Shown here: positions 1 through 7,917 of the stretch, in pieces
How the letters are laid out: every line of letters begins with the position of its first letter
Numbering within the stretch: the stretch's first letter is position 1
Origin: Pseudoxanthomonas sp. CF385
GTDB taxonomy: Bacteria > Pseudomonadota > Gammaproteobacteria > Xanthomonadales > Xanthomonadaceae
Direction of reading: 5' to 3'
NCBI RefSeq assembly: GCF_900104255.1
Contig: NZ_FNKZ01000002.1
Location: 992,001-1,056,000 of the forward strand
DNA: 64,000 nucleotides
Position numbers and translations under genes: made by a program
The notes under the pieces: model-generated
What the model was told of the DNA's origin: nothing
Database searches by the model: none
Seen by the model: only the letters and a program-made list of their open reading frames with translations

Positions 1-845
1 GCGCCGAGGTCGTGCGCGGTGAAGGTCTCGCCGGCGATGAAGGCGCCCAGCGCCACGGCGATGACCGGGTTGACGTAGGCATAGCTGCCGACCAGCACGG
101 GACGCGCATGGTGCAGCAGCCACACGTAGGCGGTGAAGGCGATGATCGAACCGAACACCGCCAGGTAGGCGACGGCGAGCGCGCCGTTTACGGTCCAATC
201 GGCCACGTTGAATCGCTCGCCATGCAGCAGGCCCGCGGTCACCAGCATCACGCCCGCGGCCAGCATCTGCGCCGCGGCCGTCATGAACGGCGATGGCAGG
301 TCGCGTCCGCGCGACCACACCGAGCCGTAGGCCCAGGCGATCGGCGCCAGCAGCAACAGCACCAGCCCGACCGGCGACCCGGTCAGCGAACTGCCCGCGT
401 TGAGCCAGACCACGCCGGCGAACCCGACGATGATGCCCAGCCATTCGCCGCGGGTCGGGTGCTGCCCGCGCATCGCGCCGAACAGGCCCATCCACAGCGG
501 CATCGATGCCACGGCGACCGCAGCGAGACCGGACGACACCGTCTGTTCGGCGAGCACCACCATGCCGTTGCCCATCAGCAACAGCAGCGCGCCCATCACC
601 AGCAGGTTCTTCCATTGCGCGCGCGTCGGCGCGGCGACACCGCGCCAGCGCAGGAACAGGTACAGCACCAGACCCGCCGCGACGAAACGGCTGCCCGACA
701 CCATCAGCAACGGCGGGAAGCCGCCTTCGAGCGCGAAGCGGATGCCCAGATAGGTCGATCCCCAGACCACGTAGACGATGGACAGGGCGGCAGCGACGGC
801 AAGGCCGCCACGCGCAGGCGCGGCGGCGGAAACGGACGAGGTCAT
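1..845 (-). CDS. EamA-family drug/metabolite exporter (3' end outside window)
   Basis: The minus-strand reading frame opens with ATG at 845 (MTSSVSAAAPARGG) and stays open to the window edge, giving about 281 residues without a stop. It is a strongly hydrophobic protein of about nine to ten membrane helices arranged as two EamA halves. The signature VYVVWGSTYLGIRFALEGG in helix 1 and the late segment GSYAYVNPVIAVALGAF are typical of the YedA/RhaT-like DMT superfamily, which are inner-membrane exporters of small metabolites. The substrate cannot be read from the sequence. The C-terminal few residues are missing because of the window boundary. It lies downstream of the alkyltransferase gene in the same direction, with about 130 bp between them. 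Confidence 0.85.
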   Translation of the reverse strand, partial: MTSSVSAAAPARGGLAVAAALSIVYVVWGSTYLGIRFALEGGFPPLLMVSGSRFVAAGLVLYLFLRWRGVAAPTRAQWKNLLVMGALLLLMGNGMVVLAEQTVSSGLAAVAVASMPLWMGLFGAMRGQHPTRGEWLGIIVGFAGVVWLNAGSSLTGSPVGLVLLLLAPIAWAYGSVWSRGRDLPSPFMTAAAQMLAAGVMLVTAGLLHGERFNVADWTVNGALAVAYLAVFGSIIAFTAYVWLLHHARPVLVGSYAYVNPVIAVALGAFIAGETFTAHDLG

Positions 846-943
846 GGGGAACCGTGGGGAGTGCGGTATGCCGTAATTCTAGGCCAGGCGGGGACCGACG
901 GCATGACGGAACCGCGGTCGGTCGGTTGAAACCTTTCCGGCGC

Positions 944-964
944 GGCTTGAATTCCGTTCAAGCC
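944..964 (-). terminator. Stem-loop after the alkyltransferase gene
   Basis: GGCTTGAA (944-951) and TTCAAGCC (957-964) form a perfect 8-bp stem with a 5-nt loop, starting 15 nt past the stop of the methyltransferase gene. No U-run follows directly on the minus strand, so it may be a weak terminator or only a 3'-end stabilising hairpin. Confidence 0.35.
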
Positions 965-978
965 GGCTGCGGACAGGA

Positions 979-1830
979 TCAGCCCTGTTCGCGTGCGAGC
1001 AGCTGCTGCTTGCGCGGCAGACCCCAGCGGTAGCCGCCCAGCGAACCGTCGCCGCGGATCACCCGATGGCACGGCACCACGACGGCGATGCGGTTGTGCG
1101 CGCACGCACTGGCCACGGCACGCGCGGCGCGCGGTGCACCCAACTGACGCGCGAGGCCGGCATAGCTCACCGTCTCGCCCTCGGGCACCTTCATCAGCGC
1201 ATCCCAGACGCGCTGCTGGAAGCCCGTGCCCAGCAGGTCGACCGGCACGTGCGCCTCGCGCCCAGCGAGGCGCTCGGCCACCGCCTGCAGGCGCGGCGCG
1301 AGGAAATCATCGCGACCGGCCTCCACGCGTTCCAGTTGCGCGTGCGGGAACTCGTCGCACAGGCGGCGCTCCAGCGCCGCATCGTCATCGCCCAGTTCGA
1401 TCGCGCAGATGCCGCGCTCGGTGGCCGCCACCAGCGCGCGGCCCAACAGCGTGTCCACCAGCGTCCAGCGGATCGACACGCCGCGCCCGCCGGCGCGGTA
1501 GGTGGCGGGCGTCATGCCCAACCGCGTGGCGCCGCGTTCGTAGAGCCGCGACGGCGAGCCGTAGCCGGCGTCGTACAGCGCCGTGGTCACGTCGTGTCCC
1601 TCGCGCAGCGCGGACTTCAGCGTGCCGAGCTTCTTGCGGGCGAGGTATTCGGCGGGACTCAGTCCGTAACGCGCACGGAAGCGCCGCTGCAGGTGCGAAG
1701 CGCTGAGGCCGGTGCGCGCGGCCAGGTCCGACAACGAGGGTTCGCCCTCATCCAGCAGGCGGCGGGCGGCCTCGAGCGGATCGGGCGAAAGCACGGAGGA
1801 AGCGGAAGGGCGGCGCGTCATGGTGTCCAT
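979..1830 (-). CDS. AraC-type HTH fused to O6-methylguanine-DNA methyltransferase (Ada without its zinc domain)
   Basis: This 283-residue protein has an AraC-like helix-turn-helix region (about residues 20-115; LSASHLQRRFRARYGLSPAEY). A suicide alkyltransferase domain follows, with the acceptor-cysteine motif PCHRVIRGDGSLGG (Cys about 254). It should transfer methyl groups from O6-methylguanine to itself. E. coli Ada also has an N-terminal zinc domain that accepts methyl from phosphotriesters and drives activation. Here the protein starts directly at the HTH, so that sensing Cys cluster is absent. Ada-like autoregulation by phosphotriester methylation is therefore not expected. An alternative start is the ATG at 1821. 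It lies 76 bp downstream of prc. Confidence 0.88.
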   Translation of the reverse strand: MDTMTRRPSASSVLSPDPLEAARRLLDEGEPSLSDLAARTGLSASHLQRRFRARYGLSPAEYLARKKLGTLKSALREGHDVTTALYDAGYGSPSRLYERGATRLGMTPATYRAGGRGVSIRWTLVDTLLGRALVAATERGICAIELGDDDAALERRLCDEFPHAQLERVEAGRDDFLAPRLQAVAERLAGREAHVPVDLLGTGFQQRVWDALMKVPEGETVSYAGLARQLGAPRAARAVASACAHNRIAVVVPCHRVIRGDGSLGGYRWGLPRKQQLLAREQG

Positions 1831-1906
1831 GCGCCCAGACTAGGCCGGGCGCAACGGACGCGCTATCCGGATCTTGCGCGGAGTGCGAGGCACCCTACGC
1901 ATGGGA

Positions 1907-4087
1907 TCACTCGGCCCAGCGGCCGGGGCCCGGCGAATCCGGCAGGACCTGCGCGGACAGCTTGCGGTCCTGGCCGAGGATCTCGATCGCGTCGCCGAGG
2001 ATCGCGGCGGACTCGCGCAGCAGCGGATCCGGGCGCTTGTCGGCCAGCTTCTCGCGCTGGGCATCGCGGACGATGTCGCGCTCGGACGCGCCCAGGCCAT
2101 CATCGGCCAGGTCGTCGGCCAGCGGATCCAGGGCCAGGCCCAGCGTCTTGCGTTCGGCCTGGCGCTGCTTGCGCTGCACGTCCTGGCGATCGCGCTCGGC
2201 GCGACGCTCGGTTTCATTGAGCGAAACGTACTTCTTCGCGGCTTCGGCACGGAACTGGGCGACGTCTTCCGACCACCACTGGAACTCCTTGTCCTTGGCC
2301 GAACGCGCCGCATGCAGGGCCTGCAGGCGCGGCAACAACGGCGCGAAGTTGCCGTAGGTGGTGTGCGGCAGCGCGGCGATGCGCGTCCACGGGAGCGCGT
2401 TGTCGTAGGTGCTCTCGCCGTACTCGCTGGCGTCCACGCTCACCGGGAACGCGATGTCGGGCACCACGCCCTTGTGCTGGGTGCTGCCGCCCGCGACGCG
2501 GAAGAACTGCGCGATGGTCAGTTTCACCGAACCGAAGCGCGGCGCCTCGTTGGCGGGCCAGCGGTCCAGGTCCACCATGTTCTGCACGGTGCCCTTGCCG
2601 AAGCTGGTCTCGCCGATCACCAGGCCACGCCCGTAATCCTGGATCGCGCCGGCGAAGATCTCGGACGCCGACGCCGATCCACGGTTGATCAGCACGGCGA
2701 GCGGGCCATCCCAGGACACGCCTGTCTTGCGGTCGCTGTTGACGGTGACGCGACCACCGGACTCGCGCACCTGCACGACCGGGCCCTTGTCGATGAAGAG
2801 GCCGGTGAGCTCGACTGCCTCGTCCAGCGAACCACCGCCGTTGTTGCGCAAATCCATCACCACGCCGTCCACGCCCTGCGCCTTGAACTGCGCGAGCAGC
2901 TTGGCGATGTCGCGGGTGGCGGAATTGAAGTCGTTCGGATTACGGCGACGGCCCTCGAAGTCCTGGTAGAACGCCGGCAGCTTGATCACGCCAATGCGAC
3001 GCGCGGGACCGCTGGCATCGGCGGGCAGGGTGATGGTTTCGGCCTTGGCCGCCTGCTCCTCGAGCTTCACCTTCTGCCGGGTGATGGTCACCGTCTGGTG
3101 CTTGCCATCGATGCCGGCTTCCACCGGGATGTACTCGATGCGCACCTGGGTGTCCTTCTTGCCGCGGATCTGGGCGACGACGTCGTCGATGCGCCAGCCG
3201 ATCACGTCGGTCATCGGCCCGGACTTGCCCTGGCCGACCGCGACGATGCGGTCGCCAATCGTCAGCTTGCCGCTCAGGTCGGCAGGGCCGCCGGGCACGA
3301 TCTCGCGGATCGCGACCAGATCATCCTGCCGCTGCAGCACCGCACCGATGCCTTCAAGCGACAACGACATCGACTGGTTGAAGTTCTCGGCGGTGCGCGG
3401 GGTGAAATAGTCGGTGTGCGGATCGATCGCGCTGGTGTAGGCGTTGAGGAACGTCTGGAAGACATCCTCGGTCTTCAGTTCGTTGATGCTGCGCTGGAGG
3501 TTGGCGTAGCGCTTGTCCAGCGTCTTGCGGATGTCGTCGGGCTTCTTGCCGGCCAGTTTCAGCCGCAGCCAGTCGTTCATCACCGACTTCTTCCAGATCG
3601 CATCCAGCTCCTTGCCGTCGGCCGGCCACGGCGCGTCTTCGCGGTCGTAGTCCCAGCGCTGGTTGCCGGTGAAGTCGAAATCCTGCTTCAACAGCGCGCG
3701 CGCATACGCCACGCGCTGGGTCACGCGCTGCTTGTAGACGGTGAAGATCTCGTACGCCGGCGCGAGGTCGCCGCTGCGGATCGCGTCGTCCATCTTCGTC
3801 TTGTACGGCCCGAACCGCGCCACGTCGGCCGAGGTGAAGAACTGCTTGCCGCCGTCGAGTGCTTCCAGGTACCGCTTGAACACCTCCTGCGACAGCGCAT
3901 CGTCCAGCGGGCGCGGGCGGTAGGCGTAGCGGCTATCGGAGAGCAGCCCATACACGAGCTTGGAGGTGTTGGTCTGGTCCGCCGTGGGCGCCACCGCGAT
4001 CGCGTCGCCATCGCCGCGCGCGAGCAGCGCCAGCGGGGTCGAGAGGGCCAGGGCCAGCAGCAGGAGGGGGGCTTTCTTCAGTTTCAT
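1907..4087 (-). CDS. prc: Tail-specific (C-terminal processing) protease Prc
   Basis: The 726-residue protein starts at ATG 4087, where a signal peptide begins (MKLKKAPLLLLALALSTPLA); the frame is open further upstream but without signal-like sequence. The order is a Prc N-terminal region, a PDZ domain (about residues 235-330; MSLSLEGIGAVLQ, PADLSGKLTIGDRIVAVG), an S41 peptidase domain, and a Prc-type C-terminal domain. The catalytic Ser is in NRGSASASEIFAG and the Lys in ETSFGKGTVQ, as in the Ser-Lys dyad of E. coli Prc/Tsp. It is a periplasmic protease that trims or degrades proteins with nonpolar C-termini and influences peptidoglycan hydrolase levels. It lies between lipA and the alkyltransferase gene on the same strand, with 205 bp upstream for its own promoter. 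Confidence 0.95.
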   Translation of the reverse strand: MKLKKAPLLLLALALSTPLALLARGDGDAIAVAPTADQTNTSKLVYGLLSDSRYAYRPRPLDDALSQEVFKRYLEALDGGKQFFTSADVARFGPYKTKMDDAIRSGDLAPAYEIFTVYKQRVTQRVAYARALLKQDFDFTGNQRWDYDREDAPWPADGKELDAIWKKSVMNDWLRLKLAGKKPDDIRKTLDKRYANLQRSINELKTEDVFQTFLNAYTSAIDPHTDYFTPRTAENFNQSMSLSLEGIGAVLQRQDDLVAIREIVPGGPADLSGKLTIGDRIVAVGQGKSGPMTDVIGWRIDDVVAQIRGKKDTQVRIEYIPVEAGIDGKHQTVTITRQKVKLEEQAAKAETITLPADASGPARRIGVIKLPAFYQDFEGRRRNPNDFNSATRDIAKLLAQFKAQGVDGVVMDLRNNGGGSLDEAVELTGLFIDKGPVVQVRESGGRVTVNSDRKTGVSWDGPLAVLINRGSASASEIFAGAIQDYGRGLVIGETSFGKGTVQNMVDLDRWPANEAPRFGSVKLTIAQFFRVAGGSTQHKGVVPDIAFPVSVDASEYGESTYDNALPWTRIAALPHTTYGNFAPLLPRLQALHAARSAKDKEFQWWSEDVAQFRAEAAKKYVSLNETERRAERDRQDVQRKQRQAERKTLGLALDPLADDLADDGLGASERDIVRDAQREKLADKRPDPLLRESAAILGDAIEILGQDRKLSAQVLPDSPGPGRWAE

Positions 4088-4292
4088 GGGTACTCGTGGC
4101 CCCGGAGGGCCGTCAGGCTGGAACAGGTGACGGTTCGACACGACGACAGTGCACAAAGTTGCGTGCCTTGTCATCTGCCTTTCGGCAGCCTAAAGGCCCT
4201 GGCGTAGGGAAAGGTGAACCGCGCCCGTGCCACCGCCCGCAAGCGCGCACGGCGATGCCGGCGCGCTGTGGCCGGCGTCACGGGATCGAGGC

Positions 4293-5309
4293 TCAGACCG
4301 CCTGGCGGGCGGCGTGCGCGGCCTGCGCCGCCTGCTGGTCGGCGTGGTAGGACGAACGGACCAGCGGGCCGGAGGCGACGTGGCTGAAGCCCAGCGCCAT
4401 GCCGTACTCCTCCAGCGCCTTGAACTCTTCGGGCGTCCAGTAACGCAGCACCGGGTGGTGGTGCGCCGTGGGCTGCAGGTACTGGCCGATGGTGACCATG
4501 TCCACGTCGTGCGCGCGCAGGTCCCGCAGCGTGCCCTGTACCTGCTCCATGGTCTCGCCGAGGCCCAGCATGATGCCGCTCTTGGTCGGCAGGTGCGGAT
4601 GCTGCTGCTTGAAACGCTGCAGCAGGGTCAGCGACCACTGGTAGTCGGCACCAGGGCGGACGTTCGGGTACAGGTCCGGCACGGTTTCGATGTTGTGGTT
4701 GAACACGTCCGGCGGATTGACCGCCAGGATCTCCAGCGCGCGGTCCATCCGGCCCTTGCCGCGGAAGTCCGGGGTCAGGATCTCGATGCGGGTCGCCGGC
4801 GAGTGCTGGCGGATCGCGGCGATGCAGTCGACGAAATGCTGGGCACCGCCGTCGCGCAGGTCGTCGCGGTCCACGCTGGTCACGACCACGTACTTCAGGC
4901 CCATGTCGGCGACGGTGTTCGCCAGGCTCAGCGGTTCGGACGGATCCGGCGGCTTGGGCCGCCCGTGGGCGACATCGCAGAACGAGCACCGGCGCGTGCA
5001 CACCTCGCCGAGGATCATGAAGGTGGCGGTGCCGTGCCCGAAGCACTCGTGGATGTTCGGGCAGCTGGCCTCTTCGCATACCGTGACGAGGCGGTTCTCG
5101 CGCAACTTGGCCTTGAGCTTGGCCACAGAGCCATCGGAGGGAATGCGCACGCGGATCCAGGACGGCTTGCGCAGCACCGGCGCATCGGCGAACTGGACCG
5201 GCGAACGCCCGATCTTGTCCCCGCCGAGCTGCTTGGCCCCCGCTTCAAGCGGGGCGGGCGAGGCACTGACGACCTCAAGGGGGATTGCGCGTGCGGGGGT
5301 GTCGGCCAT
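4293..5309 (-). CDS. lipA: Lipoyl synthase
   Basis: This 338-residue radical SAM enzyme inserts two sulfur atoms into the octanoyl chain on lipoyl domains of 2-oxoacid dehydrogenases. The auxiliary cluster cysteines are in [12 protein letters not shown] and the radical SAM cysteines in [10 protein letters not shown]. The C-terminal RSSYHAD carries the serine that ligates the auxiliary cluster. ATG 5309 ([13 protein letters not shown]) was chosen because the frame above it encodes low-complexity basic sequence unlike LipA. The usual partner lipB is not adjacent in this window. Length and motifs are complete, so it should be functional. Confidence 0.96.
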   Translation of the reverse strand: MADTPARAIPLEVVSASPAPLEAGAKQLGGDKIGRSPVQFADAPVLRKPSWIRVRIPSDGSVAKLKAKLRENRLVTVCEEASCPNIHECFGHGTATFMILGEVCTRRCSFCDVAHGRPKPPDPSEPLSLANTVADMGLKYVVVTSVDRDDLRDGGAQHFVDCIAAIRQHSPATRIEILTPDFRGKGRMDRALEILAVNPPDVFNHNIETVPDLYPNVRPGADYQWSLTLLQRFKQQHPHLPTKSGIMLGLGETMEQVQGTLRDLRAHDVDMVTIGQYLQPTAHHHPVLRYWTPEEFKALEEYGMALGFSHVASGPLVRSSYHADQQAAQAAHAARQAV

Positions 5310-5853
5310 GGCGGCAATTCTAACGCTTTCGCCGGTCGCCCCCGACCGACACCCGCCTTCGGGCACGGGATGGCGGCTGGGGCAAAGCCCCTGCGTCGGG
5401 GGCGCGGCGAAATCGCGGGGTGTGCGGGCGCGCCGCGGGGCCCACGGTTCGCGCGGCAAAGCTTAGGTTTTCATGCCTGCGACGCAGACATAAAAAAAGC
5501 CCGCAAAGGCTAGGCCATTGCGGGCTTGCTCCCTCCCCCACGTCGGGATGCAGGGCCATCGTGAAGGGTCCGTTAGAGGTCATGCACGCTGCACTGCAAA
5601 ACAGAACCGGGCAGTTCAGCACCCACCTCGGCCGCGGCGCGAACATGAATGCGAGCAAAACTCAAGCCAGGAAAGGGTGTTACCGATATCAGACCAATTG
5701 ATGAGCCCCGGGCGAGAATGTTGGTTACGTTCTTCACTCCATTTACCTGAATAGGGCTACCCCCACCTTCGCGCGCGAATGTCGTGGGGAACCCGCTTAG
5801 TCGAGGTCGTGAAAGCGGCTCCTGACCGTGTCCTCCGGCGTCCAGGCGCCCGG
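5310..5853. other. 544-bp intergenic region with an AT-richer core
   Basis: No convincing gene was found. The part around 5580-5770 is visibly richer in A+T than the rest of the window. A minus-strand intrinsic terminator at 5498-5526 lies more than 300 nt downstream of the carotenoid oxygenase stop, so the interval between them may encode a small RNA. The lipA promoter should lie between 5310 and 5497. A short minus-strand frame (ATG about 5583, MTSNGPFTMALHPDV) is open but shows no recognisable protein features. Confidence 0.5.
5498..5526 (-). terminator. Intrinsic terminator facing the minus strand
   Basis: The plus-strand arms AGCCCGCAA and TTGCGGGCT form a perfect stem around an 11-nt loop. 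The adjoining A-run (5492-5498) becomes a T-tract for minus-strand transcription. It would end a transcript from upstream on the minus strand (the carotenoid oxygenase operon or an unannotated RNA) before lipA. Confidence 0.8.
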
Positions 5854-7371
5854 TCAGCGGGCCGCGAAGTGGCCGTGGAAACCCAGCGGGACGGTGTAGG
5901 GCAACCAGGCCTGGGCGAGCGGACCGGCGTCTACCCGACGCGCATCGAATACTGCGATCCCGCTGCGTCCGCGACGGCCATCCAGCAGCGTGCCCACCAG
6001 CCAGCCCTCGTCAGGCCGCCGGCTGCCCGAGCGCGGGACGAACAGGTGTTCTTCGACGAGCACATCCGGCCCGAAGTCATGGACCTGCCGGCGCCCGCGG
6101 GCGAGGTCGAAGGCGCCCACGCCGTTGAAGTAGGGCGCAGTCGATGCGCTCGCGTGCACCGGCGCGTACAGCCGCGCGGGACCGCTGGACGGCGTGCGTG
6201 CGTCGAACACGGGAAACTCGATGCCGGCCACGCCGGTCTCTTCCCAGTGCGCGCGACCGGTGCGCAGGTCCAGCATCAGCTCGCGTACCGGGCCCTGGCC
6301 GCCGCCCGCATGGGCCTGCCCGCTCATCGCGGCCTTCATCGGCGAACGCGCGTCCTCGACGTCGGGATGGTCGACCGCGCGCACGACGATGCGGCCGTCG
6401 CGCTCGAAGGCATCGCCGAAATGGTAGATCGCCGCGAAGTCGGCCTCGAACCAGCGCGCCACCGACGGCGAAGCCTTGTCGACCACGGCGATGCGGAGGG
6501 GCTGGTCCTGCTGGAAGCGCAGGCGCTCGAAGAACGCGCCGGAGCCTTCGGCGTAGCGGAACGGAATCAGCACAAACACCAGGTGGCGATCGGTCATCGC
6601 GAAACTGTGCAGGTAGCCGGGCACCGGCATTTCCAGCACGTCGGCGGACGCGAGCGCGCCGTCGCGGCCGATATGCCAGACCATCAGGCCGTTGCCGCCC
6701 AGCATCGAGATCGAACCGAAGTTCCACGACGAGCCATCGCGGTCGACCAGCGGATGCGCCGAGAACGGGATCGCCGCCAAGTCCGGGCGCCACGTGACCG
6801 GGCCGAGCGTGGTGAGCTGGTCGGGATCGAGTTCGAACGCCGAGCCCGCCTCGCACAGCGCGAACAGGCGGCCGTCGATCATCGTCACCGACGTGTTGGC
6901 TGTGTTCGCATCGTCGTTGTTGCGGATCGGCTGCATGTCGGGGATCGACGTGCCCGCGACCGGATACTGGAACTTCCCGGCCTTCTGCTCGCGGGTGAAC
7001 TTCGGCGTGGCCACCATGCGTGCGTGATGGGTCAGCGTGCCGTCGCCGTTGAAGCGCCAGCCGTGCACCATGCCGTCGCCATCGAACCAGTGTTCGTAGC
7101 GGAAGCCGGCGCGCTCGGTCCAGGCCGGGCCGTTGCGGTACAGCGTGCCGGCGAACCCGGCCGGCAGGCGGCCCTCCAGCGACACGGTCGCGGGCCCGAG
7201 CGTTTCGGATTGGACGGACTTCCATCCGGCCAGCCATGGATGTTCACGCAGGCCCTCGGCAAAGCGCGCGGGATCGCCGGCGAAGGCGTGTTCGCTGCGC
7301 AGCAGCGCAGGCGCGATGGCCAGGGCGGTGGCGCCGGACAACAGGTTGCGCAGGAAGCGGCGGCGATCCAT
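5854..7371 (-). CDS. Carotenoid oxygenase (RPE65/CCD family), Tat-exported
   Basis: This 505-residue protein begins with a twin-arginine type signal (MDRRRFLRNLLSGATALA), followed by a carotenoid cleavage dioxygenase fold. The spaced histidines expected for the iron site can be seen in FSAHPLVDRDG, GYLHSFAMTDRHLVF and the C-terminal LGFHGHF. FRYEHWFDGDGMVHGW near residues 95-110 is characteristic of the family. Members cleave or isomerise carotenoids, apocarotenoids or stilbene-like phenolics; the substrate here is unknown. A Tat signal suggests folding with its metal before export to the periplasm. It follows the DUF2141 gene by 10 bp, and its ribosome binding GAGG overlaps that gene's stop, so the two form an operon. 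Confidence 0.9.
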   Translation of the reverse strand: MDRRRFLRNLLSGATALAIAPALLRSEHAFAGDPARFAEGLREHPWLAGWKSVQSETLGPATVSLEGRLPAGFAGTLYRNGPAWTERAGFRYEHWFDGDGMVHGWRFNGDGTLTHHARMVATPKFTREQKAGKFQYPVAGTSIPDMQPIRNNDDANTANTSVTMIDGRLFALCEAGSAFELDPDQLTTLGPVTWRPDLAAIPFSAHPLVDRDGSSWNFGSISMLGGNGLMVWHIGRDGALASADVLEMPVPGYLHSFAMTDRHLVFVLIPFRYAEGSGAFFERLRFQQDQPLRIAVVDKASPSVARWFEADFAAIYHFGDAFERDGRIVVRAVDHPDVEDARSPMKAAMSGQAHAGGGQGPVRELMLDLRTGRAHWEETGVAGIEFPVFDARTPSSGPARLYAPVHASASTAPYFNGVGAFDLARGRRQVHDFGPDVLVEEHLFVPRSGSRRPDEGWLVGTLLDGRRGRSGIAVFDARRVDAGPLAQAWLPYTVPLGFHGHFAAR

Positions 7372-7381
7372 GGCGGCGGCC

Positions 7382-7807
7382 TCAGCGCAGGCTGACGTCG
7401 ATGCTGGCGGCGGCGCCGGCCAGCTCGAAGCGCGCTTCGTCCCACGTCGGCTTGCGCATCACGCGCGGGTTGTTGCTGAAGCCGTAGCCTTCCAGCGGCA
7501 TGCCCATCGCATTGGTGTCGAGCTGGCCGTTGCCGTTCTCGTCGTGGGTGATCATCACGGCGTACGCGCCGGGCTTCAGGTCCCGGAACACGAAGGTGAC
7601 CTGCCCGCCGCTGGGCGGTGCGCCCGTCGCCTGCACCGGCGCGGCCTGGCCGTCCCAACCCGCCTGGGAATCGACCAGCGCGACCTTGATCAGGCCGGTC
7701 TGCGCGCGGACGTCGTGCAGCACCACGGTCAGCTCGGCGGCCTGCGCAGCGGCGCCGGCGGCGAACAGGGTGACAAGGATCAGGGCACGGCAGGCGAAGC
7801 GGTTCAT
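7382..7807 (-). CDS. DUF2141 family secreted protein
   Basis: This 141-residue protein has a Sec signal peptide (MNRFACRALILVTLFAAGAAAQA). The DUF2141 pattern follows: a beta-sandwich-like protein with FVFRDLKPGAYAVMITHDEN and NGQLDTNAMGMPLEGYGFSNN. Known members are small periplasmic proteins of unknown function. They are often encoded beside carotenoid or retinal-related genes and Tat-exported oxidoreductases. A GGAG lies just upstream of the ATG. It is the first gene of a two-gene operon with the carotenoid oxygenase, which suggests a shared periplasmic role, perhaps in pigment or apocarotenoid handling (inference). Confidence 0.85.
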   Translation of the reverse strand: MNRFACRALILVTLFAAGAAAQAAELTVVLHDVRAQTGLIKVALVDSQAGWDGQAAPVQATGAPPSGGQVTFVFRDLKPGAYAVMITHDENGNGQLDTNAMGMPLEGYGFSNNPRVMRKPTWDEARFELAGAAASIDVSLR

Positions 7808-7917
7808 GGCGGACTCCGGTGGATGACGGGAACGTGGCGCCAGTCTCGTCCGCGCACCGCACCGGGTCAGTTGCCAACGGTCATCGGTTCGACCTGCCGG
7901 AAGTCACTCCTTGCGGT

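Noticed and set aside
12..929. Long plus-strand open frames over the DMT transporter and similar long frames opposite prc, wzc, purH and other genes
   Set aside because: These are antisense shadows caused by high GC. They have no recognisable domains, are rich in Arg/Ala/His or Pro, and lie opposite genes with clear family motifs.
979..1830. Classical full-length Ada response regulator
   Set aside because: The N-terminal zinc-binding methylphosphotriester domain is missing, so only the HTH and alkyltransferase parts can be supported.
5320..5658. 112-codon minus-strand frame upstream of lipA
   Set aside because: It runs across the intrinsic terminator at 5498-5526 and shows no family features; the C-terminal part is low-complexity Arg/Pro sequence.
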